The notes beneath the pieces are model-generated. The model ran no database searches. It was not told the DNA's origin and saw nothing but the letters and a program-made list of their open reading frames with translations. The translations under genes were made by a program, and so were the position numbers. Shown here piece by piece: positions 6,741 through 6,758 of a DNA stretch of 6,758 nucleotides (position 1 is the stretch's first letter; every line of letters starts with the position of its first letter). The DNA is from CAYVLI01 sp964452105 [NCBI: uncultured Nitrospinota bacterium] (GTDB lineage: Bacteria > JAUXIQ01): NCBI GenBank assembly GCA_964452105.1, contig CAYVLI010000036.1, positions 6,124 through 12,881 on the forward strand. Reading direction: 5' to 3'.

Positions 6741-6758
6741 CCCGCCATGAATGGCGGG
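6741..6758. repeat. Perfect GC-rich inverted repeat at the window edge (REP-like hairpin or terminator stem)
   Basis: CCCGCCAT-GA-ATGGCGGG is a perfect inverted repeat; as RNA it would form a seven-base-pair stem with a TGAA loop. A further C at 6740 suggests the repeat may extend past the window. Reading leftward there is no T-run, so it is not a canonical terminator for a minus-strand gene; the plus-strand flank is not visible. Such hairpins occur as dispersed REP-like repeats and near IS200/IS605-type ends. Confidence 0.6.

Larger units (their letters stand above)
6402..6758. other. Upstream region with no supported gene
   Basis: This 357-bp stretch holds the candidate promoter and the terminal hairpin but no gene I can support. 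The longest frame (minus, 6469-6705, 78 codons) has no ribosome-binding site and no recognisable domain, and its end overlaps the putative -35 box. Another minus frame, open from about 6703 to about 6550, gives a Lys/Arg-rich stretch including GRFRKKDFARLVWDSKPRR without a proper start. Together with the edge hairpin this could be a decayed gene or mobile-element remnant, but I do not recognise it. Confidence 0.4.

Overview
The window holds four protein-coding genes, all on the minus strand, plus about 360 bp of largely unexplained DNA at its right edge. Read in the direction of transcription (right to left) they are: a 408-aa and a 376-aa subunit of a 2-hydroxyacyl-CoA dehydratase / benzoyl-CoA-reductase-type iron-sulfur enzyme, a 543-aa single-chain class I CoA-transferase of the Pct/YdiF type, and a large flavin/iron-sulfur oxidoreductase of the 2,4-dienoyl-CoA reductase / 2-enoate reductase type. 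The last gene runs off the left edge and lacks its C-terminus. No rRNA, tRNA, CRISPR array, complete insertion sequence or transposase gene was seen.

The gene set points to a strict anaerobe, because dehydratases of this family carry oxygen-sensitive [4Fe-4S] clusters. The G-rich Shine-Dalgarno sequences, a sigma-A-like promoter and moderate GC content fit a Clostridia-type Gram-positive, but the window does not fix the taxon; sulfate-reducing or syntrophic lineages carry similar sets.

Layout: 6402-6758 contains a candidate promoter with a small dyad over its -35 box and a perfect GC-rich hairpin at the very edge. The two dehydratase subunits occupy 5175-6401 and 3994-5124, separated by 50 bp and surely co-transcribed. 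A 226-bp gap with no recognisable terminator leads to the CoA-transferase (2136-3767), and a 246-bp gap to the oxidoreductase (1-1889).

Working model (inference): the CoA-transferase activates a carboxylic acid, probably a 2-hydroxy acid, using an acyl-CoA donor. The two-subunit dehydratase removes water from the 2-hydroxyacyl-CoA to give an enoyl-CoA. The flavin/Fe-S enzyme then reduces the double bond of the enoyl-CoA or of the free enoate. This parallels the acrylate pathway and the reductive branches of amino-acid fermentation, but the usual acyl-CoA dehydrogenase/Etf reductase is not visible and neither is the ATPase activator such dehydratases need. The substrate cannot be read from the sequence.
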